A DNA stretch of 64,000 bases from Bacillus paramycoides (GTDB lineage: Bacteria; Bacillota; Bacilli; Bacillales; Bacillaceae_G): positions 124,001 to 188,000 of the forward strand of contig NZ_MAOI01000123.1 in NCBI RefSeq assembly GCF_001884235.1, in the 5' to 3' direction. The notes beneath the pieces were generated by a model. The model ran no database searches and was not told the DNA's origin. It saw only the letters and a list, made by a program, of their open reading frames with translations. The first letter of the stretch is position 1, and the number at the start of each line of letters is the position of its first letter. Of the stretch, positions 46,052-55,390 are shown in pieces. Made by a program: the position numbers and the translations under genes.

Positions 46052-47719
46052 TTAAATTATCGTTAAAAATTCAGCAATTGGGCCAAGTACGAGCACTGGT
46101 AAAAATGTTAATGCACCTACTATACATATTGTCCCTAACAAAATCCCGCCAAATAAACGAGTATCAGTTTGAAAGGTTCCTATCGTTTCAGGGATAATCT
46201 TCTTCTTTTTAAGCCCTACTGCAACAGCAAGCATTGTAATGATTCCAAAATACCTACCAATATACATTACAATACCAGTTGAAAGATTCCAAAACGGTGT
46301 ATTATCTTTTAACCCTTCAAATCCAGATCCATTATTAACAGCTGACGACGTATATTCATATATTACTTGAGTTAAACCGTGAAAACCAGGATTGGAAATG
46401 GCATCCGTTCCATGATAAGTCGAAAAAGCAATTGCCGCCGCTCCAAGAATAAGTAATGGCTGAGATACAATCGTAATCGCGATTAACTTCATTTCTTTTC
46501 CTTCCAATTTCTTATTCAAAAATTCCGGTGTACGGCCGATCATCAATCCTGCTAAAAACACAGCAATCATCGCATACATGATTATATTCATAAACCCAAC
46601 TCCAATACCACCAAACACTGCTCCTAAAAGCATGTTTACAAGCGGGACCATCCCTCCAATTGGCGTTAACGTGTCATGAGTCGTATTGACCCCACCAGTA
46701 CCAGAGGCACTTGTAACATTCGCGTAAAGAGCTGAAGAAATAACACCGAGACGCGTTTCTTTCCCTTCCATATTTCCTTGTGAACTTTCTAATCCTAATT
46801 GATTTAATAGCGGATTCCCCTTTAATTCAGTCGTAGCAAGAACCGAGAAACCAATTATAAAAAGAATAAGCATTGATATAAAAAGCATTCTTCCTTGCTT
46901 TCGATTACCGACCATTCTCCCATATACAAATGGAAACGCCATTGGCATTAGCATTTGTAATACCATCTGCAACACATTACTGACCATATTAGGATTTTCG
47001 AAAGGGTGTGCAGAAACCGTTCCAAAAAATCCGCCACCGTTGTCACCTAGTTCTTTAATAGATAATAAAGAAGCTACCGGCCCGCGTGGAAGCTCTTGTA
47101 TTGTTCCTGCTACCGTTTTCACAGTTACTGTTGGATCAAGGGTTTGCGGTACTCCTAATAATACAAATAACAATGATGTTATAAACGCAATCGGCAGAAG
47201 TACACGTATAATAGATTGAACAAAATCAACAAAAAAGTTCCCAATTCTTTTCCCAGCCAATAGACGAATAAATGTAATACCTACCGCCATTGAAGTTGCT
47301 GGAGCCGCGAACATCATAAACGTTACGCCTATCATTTGAGAAAAATGCGATAAACTACTTTCACCACCATAATGTTGTAAATTTGCATTCGTCATAAACG
47401 TAATCGCTGTATGAAAAGCTAAAGTAGGTTCTAATCCTTCAAAATGATTAGGGTTTAACGGCAATATTCCTTGTAACCTAAAAATAGCATATACGACTAC
47501 AATAAAAGAAAAATTCGTCATTAATAAGCAAAAGATATATCTTTTACCACTTTGACTATGACCTTTAACTCCAGTCACTTTAAATAATACTGTTTCTATC
47601 GGTCCAAATACTTTTTGAAATGAATGATGCTTTTGAAAAGCGTTATATAAATAATCTCCCATAGGTTTTGCGATTAACACGAATAGACCAATTGTAATTA
47701 GACTTGTAAACCAGCTCAT
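46052..47719 (-). CDS. kdpA: Potassium-transporting ATPase subunit KdpA, without kdpBC
   Basis: 555 aa from ATG 47717-47719 (GAGGGAGA site). About ten membrane helices and the four selectivity-filter-like loops are present (TNANLQHYGG, GDNGGGFFGT, TSASGTGGVNTTHD, SSAVNNGSGFEGL). KdpA is the K+ channel-like subunit of the Kdp P-type ATPase and normally needs KdpB, KdpC and KdpF. Here no kdpF precedes it and the next downstream gene is an unrelated convergent regulator. The frame is intact. A c-di-AMP riboswitch lies upstream. Confidence 0.93.
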   Translation of the reverse strand: MSWFTSLITIGLFVLIAKPMGDYLYNAFQKHHSFQKVFGPIETVLFKVTGVKGHSQSGKRYIFCLLMTNFSFIVVVYAIFRLQGILPLNPNHFEGLEPTLAFHTAITFMTNANLQHYGGESSLSHFSQMIGVTFMMFAAPATSMAVGITFIRLLAGKRIGNFFVDFVQSIIRVLLPIAFITSLLFVLLGVPQTLDPTVTVKTVAGTIQELPRGPVASLLSIKELGDNGGGFFGTVSAHPFENPNMVSNVLQMVLQMLMPMAFPFVYGRMVGNRKQGRMLFISMLILFIIGFSVLATTELKGNPLLNQLGLESSQGNMEGKETRLGVISSALYANVTSASGTGGVNTTHDTLTPIGGMVPLVNMLLGAVFGGIGVGFMNIIMYAMIAVFLAGLMIGRTPEFLNKKLEGKEMKLIAITIVSQPLLILGAAAIAFSTYHGTDAISNPGFHGLTQVIYEYTSSAVNNGSGFEGLKDNTPFWNLSTGIVMYIGRYFGIITMLAVAVGLKKKKIIPETIGTFQTDTRLFGGILLGTICIVGALTFLPVLVLGPIAEFLTII

Positions 47720-47778
47720 TCTTTTCTCCCTCTCTTTAAGAATACATATTTTCATTTTTTGCTACTAAGAGAATAAAA

Positions 47779-47995
47779 AAAGAAAACACTAGGTTGCACC
47801 TAGTGTTTTATATACACAAGTCCCCCCTCTCAAAACGCTGACGAGGTTAGCTGTCGGATTCGGACCTTGAGAGTAGCCCTACCTATAAAAAGGATTCACC
47901 CCTAGTGCCATATGCACAAATTTGGTTCCCCCGCTCCATAATGGATTAAGCGATACATATTCGGCTGCCAAATACAAATTGAGCTATTCTGTCTG
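47779..47995 (-). promoter_or_regulatory. c-di-AMP (ydaO/yuaA) riboswitch of kdpA with terminator
   Basis: Read leftward the leader contains CGCTTAATCC, GGAGCGGGGGAACCAA, GGGGTGAATCC, GTAGGGCTACTCTCAAGG and CCGAATCCGACAGCTAACCT, the conserved core of the ydaO aptamer, followed by a terminator (AAAACACTAGG/CCTAGTGTTTT, 47782-47811) and T-run. High c-di-AMP should terminate transcription and shut K+ uptake. Confidence 0.95.
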
Positions 47996-48077
47996 TAAAT
48001 ATACTCCTCTGAATTGTACTTGTAAAGAGAGAAATATAATTCTCTTTTTACAACAAACTATTACAAAATAACTATTA

Positions 48078-48121
48078 AAAATAGCCATGCACGGATGCTC
48101 TCCGTACATGGCTATTTTTAT
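48078..48121 (-). terminator. Terminator after the Lgt-like gene
   Basis: AAATAGCCATG-ACGG / CCGT-CATGGCTATTT stem with T-run leftward. Confidence 0.88.
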
Positions 48122-48801
48122 TTTTTTGGCACTAACAAAATACCTAAACTAATAACACAAAAACTCATTATTTGCTGTATAGACAGACCCAATAGAATCG
48201 AGTTTTGTTCACTAATTAGCGAAAGGAGTATATGAGCTATTCCTTCACAGATTAGAAAGAAGCTTATATTCTTTCTATTTCCTAATCTTTCATTCTTTAA
48301 CCATAACGAGCCTATTATACAAAGTGCGAGTACAATTTCATACACGAAAATAGGATGATATAAAAATTTAGATTCATATATTTTCACACCCCAAGGCACT
48401 GTAGTTTGTACACCTAATTTTTGATGAAATAGAAAATAAAAAATAATACTCATGCATAGTCCAAAAGGCAATGCATCAAGTAAAATACGAAGCGAAAATT
48501 GCTTCTTTTTACTTTTCCAAACAATGTATATACTTGCAATTATGCACCCCACTATAATGTGCTGAATACTTCCTACAGCTAATAACGCTTGCAATGGCGA
48601 TCCTATTGCCCATACTGGATTTAAAATTGCCGGTGCAAATTTCCATACAAATACGATGATAAGAAAAGCATTTGTTACAACATCCATCATTTTTTCATAT
48701 GATACATTTTGGTGCCTCATCTTTCGTTTCATCAGTATAAATCCAAATAGACTTCCTATTATAAGCGATACTGGTTGTAACCTCACTACCCACTCCATCA
48801 C
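48118..48801 (-). CDS. Lgt-like (prolipoprotein diacylglyceryl transferase family) membrane protein
   Basis: 227 aa with six or seven membrane helices and the Lgt-like segment VPWGVKIYESKFLYHPIFVYEIV. The usual Lgt signature loop (GGRxGYV) is not visible, so transferase activity is doubtful. It starts 14 bp after the thioredoxin-like gene. Lgt homologues beside ccdA/tlpA genes are seen in redox operons, so it may support membrane thiol transfer. Confidence 0.7.
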   Translation of the reverse strand: MMEWVVRLQPVSLIIGSLFGFILMKRKMRHQNVSYEKMMDVVTNAFLIIVFVWKFAPAILNPVWAIGSPLQALLAVGSIQHIIVGCIIASIYIVWKSKKKQFSLRILLDALPFGLCMSIIFYFLFHQKLGVQTTVPWGVKIYESKFLYHPIFVYEIVLALCIIGSLWLKNERLGNRKNISFFLICEGIAHILLSLISEQNSILLGLSIQQIMSFCVISLGILLVPKK

Positions 48802-48815
48802 TATAAAATCCCCTC

Positions 48816-49370
48816 TTAATTCTCAATTAATTTCTTAAACTTCTCTTCTAATTGTTCTGGAGGTAATACCCCTCGTGCTTGATCTACTATAATTCCATCT
48901 TTATTAACAAAAAATGTCGTTGGTAACGAGAATACTTTATAATCGATTCCAGCTACTCCATCCATATCTAATAGAACAGGAAATTTAAATCCGTGACGAT
49001 CTGCAAATGCGCTCGCTTCTTGTACTGGATCCCCGATAGTTGCATTTACCGCAAAGATTTCAACATCCTTTTTATATTTATCATACAAACGAACTAAGTC
49101 AGGAGCCTCCATTTCACATGGGCCACACCATGATGCCCAAAAATTAATAATATATGGTTTTCCCTTTGCATCATTTAACGAATAAAGCTTCCCATCTAAT
49201 CCTTTTAATGTTATGTTCGGCGCTTTAAATCCCACTTGTGGTAATACTTCTTTCTCTTGTAACTCCGCTTGTTTCGCTTTTCTTTCTTTTTCTTCTTTCT
49301 TAGTATTATAAAAGTTAACTCCTGCCCAAATTAATGCCCCGGCTAATATAATAACAATTAGTTTCTTCAC
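48816..49370 (-). CDS. Membrane-anchored thioredoxin-like protein (TlpA/ResA type)
   Basis: 184 aa with GTG start (GAGGAGG site), an N-terminal anchor helix and a thioredoxin fold with active site WASWCGPCEMEAP and cis-Pro in SLPTTFF. It would work outside the membrane as a thiol reductant for cytochrome c or other proteins, taking electrons from CcdA. The gene immediately upstream is a truncated ccdA, so its electron source may be lost. Confidence 0.92.
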   Translation of the reverse strand: MKKLIVIILAGALIWAGVNFYNTKKEEKERKAKQAELQEKEVLPQVGFKAPNITLKGLDGKLYSLNDAKGKPYIINFWASWCGPCEMEAPDLVRLYDKYKKDVEIFAVNATIGDPVQEASAFADRHGFKFPVLLDMDGVAGIDYKVFSLPTTFFVNKDGIIVDQARGVLPPEQLEEKFKKLIEN

Positions 49371-49388
49371 TTTTCTGCCTCCTCATTT

Positions 49389-49505
49389 CTAAAATCCTGT
49401 AATATATGATAAATAAGATGGATATAGTGGTAAAGAACATGGTGATATAAATGAAAGTACCCCTGGCCCCACTACTAGCCAAATTGTTAGATCCGCTGCA
49501 TTCAT
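49389..49505 (-). pseudogene. ccdA: Truncated ccdA (first 38 codons)
   Basis: From ATG 49503-49505 with a GGAGG site the frame reads [15 protein letters not shown] then [20 protein letters not shown] and stops at TAG after [22 protein letters not shown] is the first Cys-containing helix motif of CcdA, the thiol-electron conduit. The remaining five or so helices, including the second Cys, are gone; the thioredoxin gene starts 18 bp on. A deletion is the simplest cause. Confidence 0.8.
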
Positions 49506-49521
49506 TTTATTCCTCCGCATT

Positions 49522-49540
49522 GCACTACGAGTTGTAGTGC
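49522..49540. promoter_or_regulatory. BlaI-type operator before the ccdA'-thioredoxin operon
   Basis: GCACTAC-GAGTT-GTAGTGC, perfect 7-bp arms. The ACTAC-N5-GTAGT core equals that of the second copy upstream of blaI and the MecI/BlaI consensus. Confidence 0.7.
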
Positions 49541-49559
49541 TAATAAGTAAAAAAAGAGG

Positions 49560-50372
49560 CTATATGCACTCTCCGACAATAAGTACAATCGACATACAAA
49601 ATAGCCCTAACGTAACATATACTGAATTTGTATGTAATGGTATATTGAGCTTAACAACTTTTTCATTCAACACTTGCTCGATCCGTAAATTAATTGCGGT
49701 TTTCGCAAATGAAGCTGTAATACATTTATTTTCCATCGTCTTTATTTTAATTAATTTTAATAACGCACTACCTAGCTCGAATGAAGATTTCATTTTTTGC
49801 ATCGCATATTTATCAGCTGATAGCTCTTGATACACATGATAACGCTGTAGCATCCCTTTTAATATAGGAATATACATCATTCCTTCCGCTAACAGTGTAA
49901 AGAAAAATAATTTTAATGGATCTCGATTTTTTTGATGATACTCCTCATGTAAAACAATCGCATCAATTTCTTCCTCTGAAAACGACTGAAACATCCCTTC
50001 TGAAATTACAATTTTCGGTCGAAATAACCCAATTGTAAATGCTGTAATCTGTAACGTCGATAATACGTATACTCGCTTTCCTTTTCTTGTAATAGACACG
50101 AGATTTTTCTTCAATCTTTTACTATAAAAAAACTGCTTCCAAATTCTTTTACTTATAATGAATATAGTAAATAACAGTAATCCAGCCATCATAATGCGGA
50201 GTATTGATAGTTCCCTCATATGCTTTTGCAATTCAAATAAACAAAACTGTGAAAGAAAAAATGCTTTATTTTGAAAAAGAAATGGGTATGTGACGTAGTA
50301 TACTAACATACTAAAAAAAAGAACACTAATACTCACTGCTAACAAAACGATTTTACGCATTTGCCACTTCAT
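49560..50372 (-). CDS. M56-family (BlaR1/MecR1-like) membrane metalloprotease
   Basis: 270 aa: four membrane helices with zinc motif HEEYH (in VLHEEYHQKNRDPLKLFF) and a downstream ELSADKYA Glu ligand. It matches the protease half of BlaR1 but lacks the C-terminal penicillin-sensor domain. It is coupled to blaI (one base between stop and start). On a signal it should cleave BlaI and derepress the regulon. Confidence 0.88.
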   Translation of the reverse strand: MKWQMRKIVLLAVSISVLFFSMLVYYVTYPFLFQNKAFFLSQFCLFELQKHMRELSILRIMMAGLLLFTIFIISKRIWKQFFYSKRLKKNLVSITRKGKRVYVLSTLQITAFTIGLFRPKIVISEGMFQSFSEEEIDAIVLHEEYHQKNRDPLKLFFFTLLAEGMMYIPILKGMLQRYHVYQELSADKYAMQKMKSSFELGSALLKLIKIKTMENKCITASFAKTAINLRIEQVLNEKVVKLNIPLHTNSVYVTLGLFCMSIVLIVGECI

Positions 50373-50373
50373 G

Positions 50374-50790
50374 TTATCGGTCCTCTTTTTTTAGCTGATT
50401 TAATTTCTCTTCTAACCTTTTTATTAAAGACGGATCAGCTTGCTCTAACTCATCTATCATATGGTTCACAACAAGATCTCCAAATTCCCCCATTAATTCC
50501 TGTGTCATTTTCTTCGTTTGATTAGATAAAAATTCTTTTTTCGTTTGTGCAGCACGATATATGCCACTTCTTTTCACAATATGTTTTTCTAAATGTGCTT
50601 TCTCTACTAATCTGTTCATAACTGTCATTACAGTATTAAAATTCACCGGGGATTCTTCACTTAATTTTTGCTGTACTTCTTTAATAGTAATACCTTGAGT
50701 AGACCAAACAATTTCCATAATTTTCGCTTCAAGCGGTCCGAAAAAGTGATTTAATCCTTGCTCATTTAACTTGTAGTTTTGAGTAAACAT
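50374..50790 (-). CDS. blaI: BlaI/MecI-family repressor
   Basis: 138 aa: winged helix (FGPLEAKIMEIVWSTQGITI, VNFNTVMTVMNRLVEKAHL) and a helical dimerisation tail, standard for BlaI. No beta-lactamase gene is in the window; the matched operators lie before blaI itself and before ccdA'-thioredoxin-lgt-like. So this pair seems to control redox/envelope genes rather than beta-lactamase. Confidence 0.9.
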   Translation of the reverse strand: MFTQNYKLNEQGLNHFFGPLEAKIMEIVWSTQGITIKEVQQKLSEESPVNFNTVMTVMNRLVEKAHLEKHIVKRSGIYRAAQTKKEFLSNQTKKMTQELMGEFGDLVVNHMIDELEQADPSLIKRLEEKLNQLKKEDR

Positions 50791-50807
50791 ATTATAACTC
50801 CTTTCAC

Positions 50808-50822
50808 ACTACAGATTGTAGT
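50808..50822. promoter_or_regulatory. BlaI-type operator before blaI
   Basis: ACTACA-gat-TGTAGT perfect inverted repeat 18 bp upstream of the blaI start, giving autoregulation. Confidence 0.75.
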
Positions 50823-50956
50823 ACGAAATAAATAAAAGGTCAAACATGAATGATGTAAAACGATACTTTTAATTAGCTTTTTACCAATTCCCACTAATTA
50901 TTAGCCTGTACCGTGTTAGGTTCATTGTAAACCTTAATCTTCTGCCAACATAGTTG

Positions 50957-51355
50957 TTATTGTAAACCTAACTTCTCACCAAATGTCTCAAAGAGATAAT
51001 ATTCTAATATTTGCACACTAAATTTTTCATTACGCCCTAGTGCAAATAATTCCCGATCCTTTGCTACGATAGTATCCAATGGAATAACGACATTATCCAC
51101 TACTTTTGTAATTTCAATTACATTACTTTCTACGTTTACTTCTGTTTTAAATTCAATATTTTCTAATACTATATGTGAACGTCTTCCTGATGCCAAAAAA
51201 GTAAAATTAGGATTTTTAACAAAGCCAATTTCACTCTCTAAAGGATATAAATACTGAAAAATTATATCTCTGTGTCCATCCTTTATTATTTTTTCATCCT
51301 TCTCATCATCTAAATATTCTCTCAGTTTTGTTGTAAATTCAAATCGAAAATCCAC
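50957..51355 (-). CDS. Hypothetical cytosolic protein
   Basis: 132 residues with mixed alpha/beta composition, no membrane segment or signal peptide, rich in D/E/K. No family is recognised. The region upstream has a GAGGGAG-like site before the ATG, and amino acid usage looks coding. The tail QILEYYLFETFGEKL suggests a final amphipathic helix. Confidence 0.7.
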   Translation of the reverse strand: MDFRFEFTTKLREYLDDEKDEKIIKDGHRDIIFQYLYPLESEIGFVKNPNFTFLASGRRSHIVLENIEFKTEVNVESNVIEITKVVDNVVIPLDTIVAKDRELFALGRNEKFSVQILEYYLFETFGEKLGLQ

Positions 51356-51763
51356 TCTTTCACGCTCCCTCTTTTCATTTCATACCAAATAAATATATTG
51401 ATATAACTTTACCCTATTATAAAATAAGTTCCTATAAAAAGTAAAAGCCACTTTTGTAAATTCTCTGGTATTTCCCGCACCTTTTAACTATAAAAACTTA
51501 TTCAATATTAATTAATACGTCGTTATATTCATTTAACCATATTACTTCCATATTTTGAAACGATAGTATCCAGTATTATATATCAATAAACTGCTTCTAA
51601 TCCCTTGCTATCTACAGCTACCGACAGCCCTTACTATTTCAATATATTTTAAACTGTATTTTTTATTATTCATTCCACTTGTTAATTCATTAAATCACAG
51701 AAGGAATGTAACTCCCCGCTATCGAATTTTTACATAACAAATATTATTAGGTGGTGCTTTCCT
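51356..51763. other. Intergenic, nothing convincing
   Basis: About 400 bp of AT-rich sequence between divergent genes. No ORF with a ribosome site, no clear hairpin terminator and no riboswitch core were seen; it presumably holds the two promoters. Confidence 0.5.
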
Positions 51764-52462
51764 ATGAAATTAGCTGTCATTGGTGGCGGTGATTTACAAG
51801 ATTCAAATCACTTGCATATTAATGAACGACTTATAAAATTAACAAATAAACAATACCCAAAAGTATTATTTATTCCAACAGCTAGTCATGATGATGAAGA
51901 CTATATAAAATTATTTTTAGAAACGTTTGAAAAGCAATTACATTGTGAGGTTCAAATTTTACGTATTATAAACGAAACACCTACTAAATATGAAATAGAT
52001 GAGATGATTCATTCTGCCGATTTAATTTATCTTGGCGGTGGAAATTACGTTCAAATGCTGGAACAATGGAAAGAACATAAACTAGATGAAAAATTACTAT
52101 TTGCTTTACAACATGGAACACTTATTGCAGGATGTAGTGCTGGTGCTATGTGCTGGTTCACATCTAGCATCCGTTCAGATTATGAAGGTTCTGGTTATAT
52201 AGAAAGTAGTGGCTGGAGTATTGTTAACAAAAGATTTTGCCCCCATTACAATCAATTAAATAGAATGAATGCCTTCCATACGTTTTTACAAACTCACCAA
52301 GGTCATATAGAGGGCATTGCATTAGAAGATAATTGCGCTTTATATATTACAGAAGATTCATTTGAAATTATCGGTGAACCAGAGAAAGCTTGGGAGTTTT
52401 ATATGAATAATGGAAAACTCATTAGACAACATTTTGACATAACTTTGAAAAGTTATTTATAG
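51764..52462 (+). CDS. Peptidase E-like (S51 family) protein
   Basis: 232 aa with IYLGGGNYVQMLEQW and the serine nucleophile elbow IAGCSAGAMCWF, both diagnostic of the S51 dipeptidase/cyanophycinase fold, and LEDNCALYI near the C terminus. Family members cleave Asp-Xaa dipeptides in the cytosol; specificity here is unproven. GGTGGTG precedes the ATG and the gene is monocistronic. Confidence 0.88.
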   Translation: MKLAVIGGGDLQDSNHLHINERLIKLTNKQYPKVLFIPTASHDDEDYIKLFLETFEKQLHCEVQILRIINETPTKYEIDEMIHSADLIYLGGGNYVQMLEQWKEHKLDEKLLFALQHGTLIAGCSAGAMCWFTSSIRSDYEGSGYIESSGWSIVNKRFCPHYNQLNRMNAFHTFLQTHQGHIEGIALEDNCALYITEDSFEIIGEPEKAWEFYMNNGKLIRQHFDITLKSYL

Positions 52463-52477
52463 ACATTTGCTAACAAA

Positions 52478-52521
52478 AAATGAGGCGGTGCCAAATGATA
52501 TTTTGGCACCGCCTCTTCTTT
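52478..52521 (+). terminator. Terminator after the peptidase E-like gene
   Basis: GAGGCGGTGCCAAA / TTTGGCACCGCCTC perfect stem and T-run. Confidence 0.92.
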
Positions 52522-52681
52522 TTATAGCCTTGTTACTATTGTCAGTATTTGTTGGTAAATCGATATACTTTGTCTAATTGCCGATATATTGCAAGTTATG
52601 ATAGATATATTCGAAAAATTATTGATATAATTCCATTTACTATTGCACGAAATCAAAAGGGCATCACCTCATTTTCATCTT

Positions 52682-54091
52682 CTAACTTACTAATCGTGTA
52701 ATTCGTTTCTTCTGCCATGAAAGCTTATAATATGCATACTGTAATATTAAGCTGACGATGAATGCAGCTGGATACCCAATCCATATCCCTTCTATGCCAA
52801 GGCTCGTATGGTAAGAAAGATAATACGCCACAGGTACTTCAACAAGCCAAATTGATACAACACCGATTATAGTTGGCCATAGTACTGTACCACTAGCTCG
52901 CATTGTCGCACTAATAATTTGTGCATGACCGAAAATTAAGTAACTCCATAATGTAATCATGATTAGGCTATGAGCAATTTCAATTGTATTCTGACTCGTT
53001 AAAAATAGTGCTAGAATATCTCTTGAGAACAAATAAATAAGAGATATTAATACACCGCCAATGATGTAATTCATAATAATTCCGGCCTTAACAACTTTCT
53101 GCAATCGACCAAATTGGTTCGCACCAATTGATTGCGCTGCAAAAATTGATACTGTAATACCGAGGCTAACCGCTGGCATTTGTACATAACTTGCTACTTG
53201 GTTCACAACGCCATACGCCGCTGTTGCATCTGAACCATATCGATTTACAAATGCGATTACCGCGATTTCTGATAATGAAACTAATATCATATTAATACTC
53301 GCTGGAATACCGAGGCGTAACAATAACTTTAATAACTCCCAGTCCATACGAAGATATTTTCTTACTGTCCTATCTAATTGTAGTGGATGATTTTTCTTCT
53401 TTAAATACATTAGCATGACAATAAAAGTAATTACTGTAGATATAACCGAAGCATAGGCTGCTCCGTAAACATCTAATTTCGGAAGTCCTAACCAACCAAA
53501 AATAAGGATCGGTAATAATAACATATTTAGTGCTGTACTAACTATTAAAAAGTAAAATGGTGTTTTGGAATCTCCCGTCCCTCGCATAAAAGTTGTATAC
53601 GCAAAATATAAGAATAAAACTGGCATAGATATAAATAAAATACGCGCATAATGTACACTTATATCAATAATGTTTTCTGGTGTTCCCATAATGCGCATAA
53701 TATCCAGTGCAAACACACTTCCTACTATCGCCAATACAACTCCGATAATAAAAGTAAACGTAAGCGTCGTACCAACGATAGCTTTTAAACGTTCTTCATT
53801 TTTAGCACCAAACGCCTGACCGATTAAAATAGAACTACCAGAACCAATTCCAATTACAAATGAAACGAGTAGGAAAAATAACGGGAAGAATGCCGATATA
53901 GCTGCTAAATCATTTACACCAAGCCATCTTCCTACTACTACCATACCAAATAATTGTCCTACTGATTGTAATACATTACTTAATAGTAAGGGAACTAAAA
54001 ACATGGACATCGATTTCCATATCGGTTTATTTTCCTTTTCTGACTTCTGTGACTCTACACCTTCTTTATTGTTATCTGTAGGTGGTTTCAA
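52682..54091 (-). CDS. MATE-family efflux transporter
   Basis: 469 aa with 12 membrane helices; MATE features include VLQSVGQLFGMVVVGRWLG in the first helix, SILIGQAFGAKNEERL and TMRASGTVLWPTIIG. It exports cationic drugs with Na+ or H+. Start is TTG 54089-54091, nine bases after AAAAGGAG. Confidence 0.92.
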   Translation of the reverse strand: MKPPTDNNKEGVESQKSEKENKPIWKSMSMFLVPLLLSNVLQSVGQLFGMVVVGRWLGVNDLAAISAFFPLFFLLVSFVIGIGSGSSILIGQAFGAKNEERLKAIVGTTLTFTFIIGVVLAIVGSVFALDIMRIMGTPENIIDISVHYARILFISMPVLFLYFAYTTFMRGTGDSKTPFYFLIVSTALNMLLLPILIFGWLGLPKLDVYGAAYASVISTVITFIVMLMYLKKKNHPLQLDRTVRKYLRMDWELLKLLLRLGIPASINMILVSLSEIAVIAFVNRYGSDATAAYGVVNQVASYVQMPAVSLGITVSIFAAQSIGANQFGRLQKVVKAGIIMNYIIGGVLISLIYLFSRDILALFLTSQNTIEIAHSLIMITLWSYLIFGHAQIISATMRASGTVLWPTIIGVVSIWLVEVPVAYYLSYHTSLGIEGIWIGYPAAFIVSLILQYAYYKLSWQKKRITRLVS

Positions 54092-54324
54092 ATTTCATTT
54101 CTCCTTTTAATTCGAGACCACACGGCTATATCCGTGCTCCACATGGTTGAAATTGCACCAACCATTTCTCTTCTAATTTTTCAATTCTGTCTACTCATTA
54201 AACTACTAACTTCTAACACTTCAAATCGTACTCTTACTATTCACTTCATACACTCTCTTTAACTTTTATCTCTTTGTATAGTTGTTTTAATTATGTGCTT
54301 CTATTCATTTTCCTTCTCTATTTC

Positions 54325-55089
54325 TTATAATTTCACCCAATATTGGCTTCCATCAGCTGTTCTATCTATAAAACCATATTCAATTAAATATCTTCTTAAA
54401 GTCACAAAATCCGGATATACATTTTCTAAGACTGCATTTACTTCTTTTTCAGTATACTTTTTATTACTATCAAACTTTCTCACTAAATGACGCAATATAA
54501 TTAATTTACGTTTTTGCTTTTTGGGAAATTTAGACAGCGGTCCATCTAATCCTTCTATAAAATGCGCTTTTAACACTTCATCGTTTTCTTCTTCTGTAAT
54601 ATTGTAGCGATCGTCTACCATCGTAGCTGTTCTGTGAATCGGAACAAATTTAGATTGAACTTTTGATTTTTCTTCTGATAATTCCATTAATGCTAAAAAT
54701 ACTTTTGCTTGCTTCATCTTCTCCCGTAATGTAAATCGATGATTACGGATTGTTGATGTGCTCCCACCATCCATCTCTTTTACAATTTCTTTATCATTAA
54801 GTCCCATATGGAAGAATTGAACCATTTTCTTTTGCAAATCGGTCAAACCTGTAAACTTCTTATCTAGATTTAATAAATAATCAAACATAGACGTATGCTC
54901 GTTTTGAATATGCAACTGTACAAACTTCTCTGCTTCATACAAAACTTGATTATCTTGATAAATAACCCCTTTTATAAATGTCTCTCCGCAAGCTAAGCAA
55001 ATATATTCTTCTGCTTCCGTATCAAACACATACCCTTTCTTCAATTCCCCTACCGACGCATCCCAAAACTTCTCTGAAATATCACCCAT
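54325..55089 (-). CDS. DUF2087-containing transcriptional regulator
   Basis: 254 aa from ATG 55087-55089 (GGAGG ten bases before). A CLACGET element sits at about 30-36, a LuxR/sigma-4-like HTH at about 80-125 (LTDLQKKMVQFFHMGLNDKE) and a C-terminal DUF2087 domain (about 175-254) with FPKKQKRKLIILRHLVRKF and FVTLRRYLIEYGFIDR. Homologues are annotated as regulators; target unknown. Upstream in-frame ATGs lack a spaced ribosome site. Confidence 0.85.
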   Translation of the reverse strand: MGDISEKFWDASVGELKKGYVFDTEAEEYICLACGETFIKGVIYQDNQVLYEAEKFVQLHIQNEHTSMFDYLLNLDKKFTGLTDLQKKMVQFFHMGLNDKEIVKEMDGGSTSTIRNHRFTLREKMKQAKVFLALMELSEEKSKVQSKFVPIHRTATMVDDRYNITEEENDEVLKAHFIEGLDGPLSKFPKKQKRKLIILRHLVRKFDSNKKYTEKEVNAVLENVYPDFVTLRRYLIEYGFIDRTADGSQYWVKL

Positions 55090-55354
55090 ACTAAACATTC
55101 CTCCAAAAGGTTTATTTAAAAACAAACAAATTATAATATCGTTTATTATCACTTCATCATCTTAACACAATGAAAATAAACATTTCAACATTCCGTTTGC
55201 CTATTTTATAAACTTTTATAAAAATATCTATTCAAAGATACAAAAAGGACTTATCACACCGAAAAGCGAATGTATTTTACAAACTAATTATTATGGGATG
55301 TGAAGCAAAACATGACTACTATTCAAGATCCTTCCAGCACTCAATTTTAACTAT

Positions 55355-55390
55355 AAAAAAGGTGTTTCCATATGCGGAAACACCTTTTTA
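55355..55390 (-). terminator. Terminator of the small lipoprotein gene
   Basis: AAAAGGTGTTTCC-atatgc-GGAAACACCTTTT stem. Confidence 0.85.
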
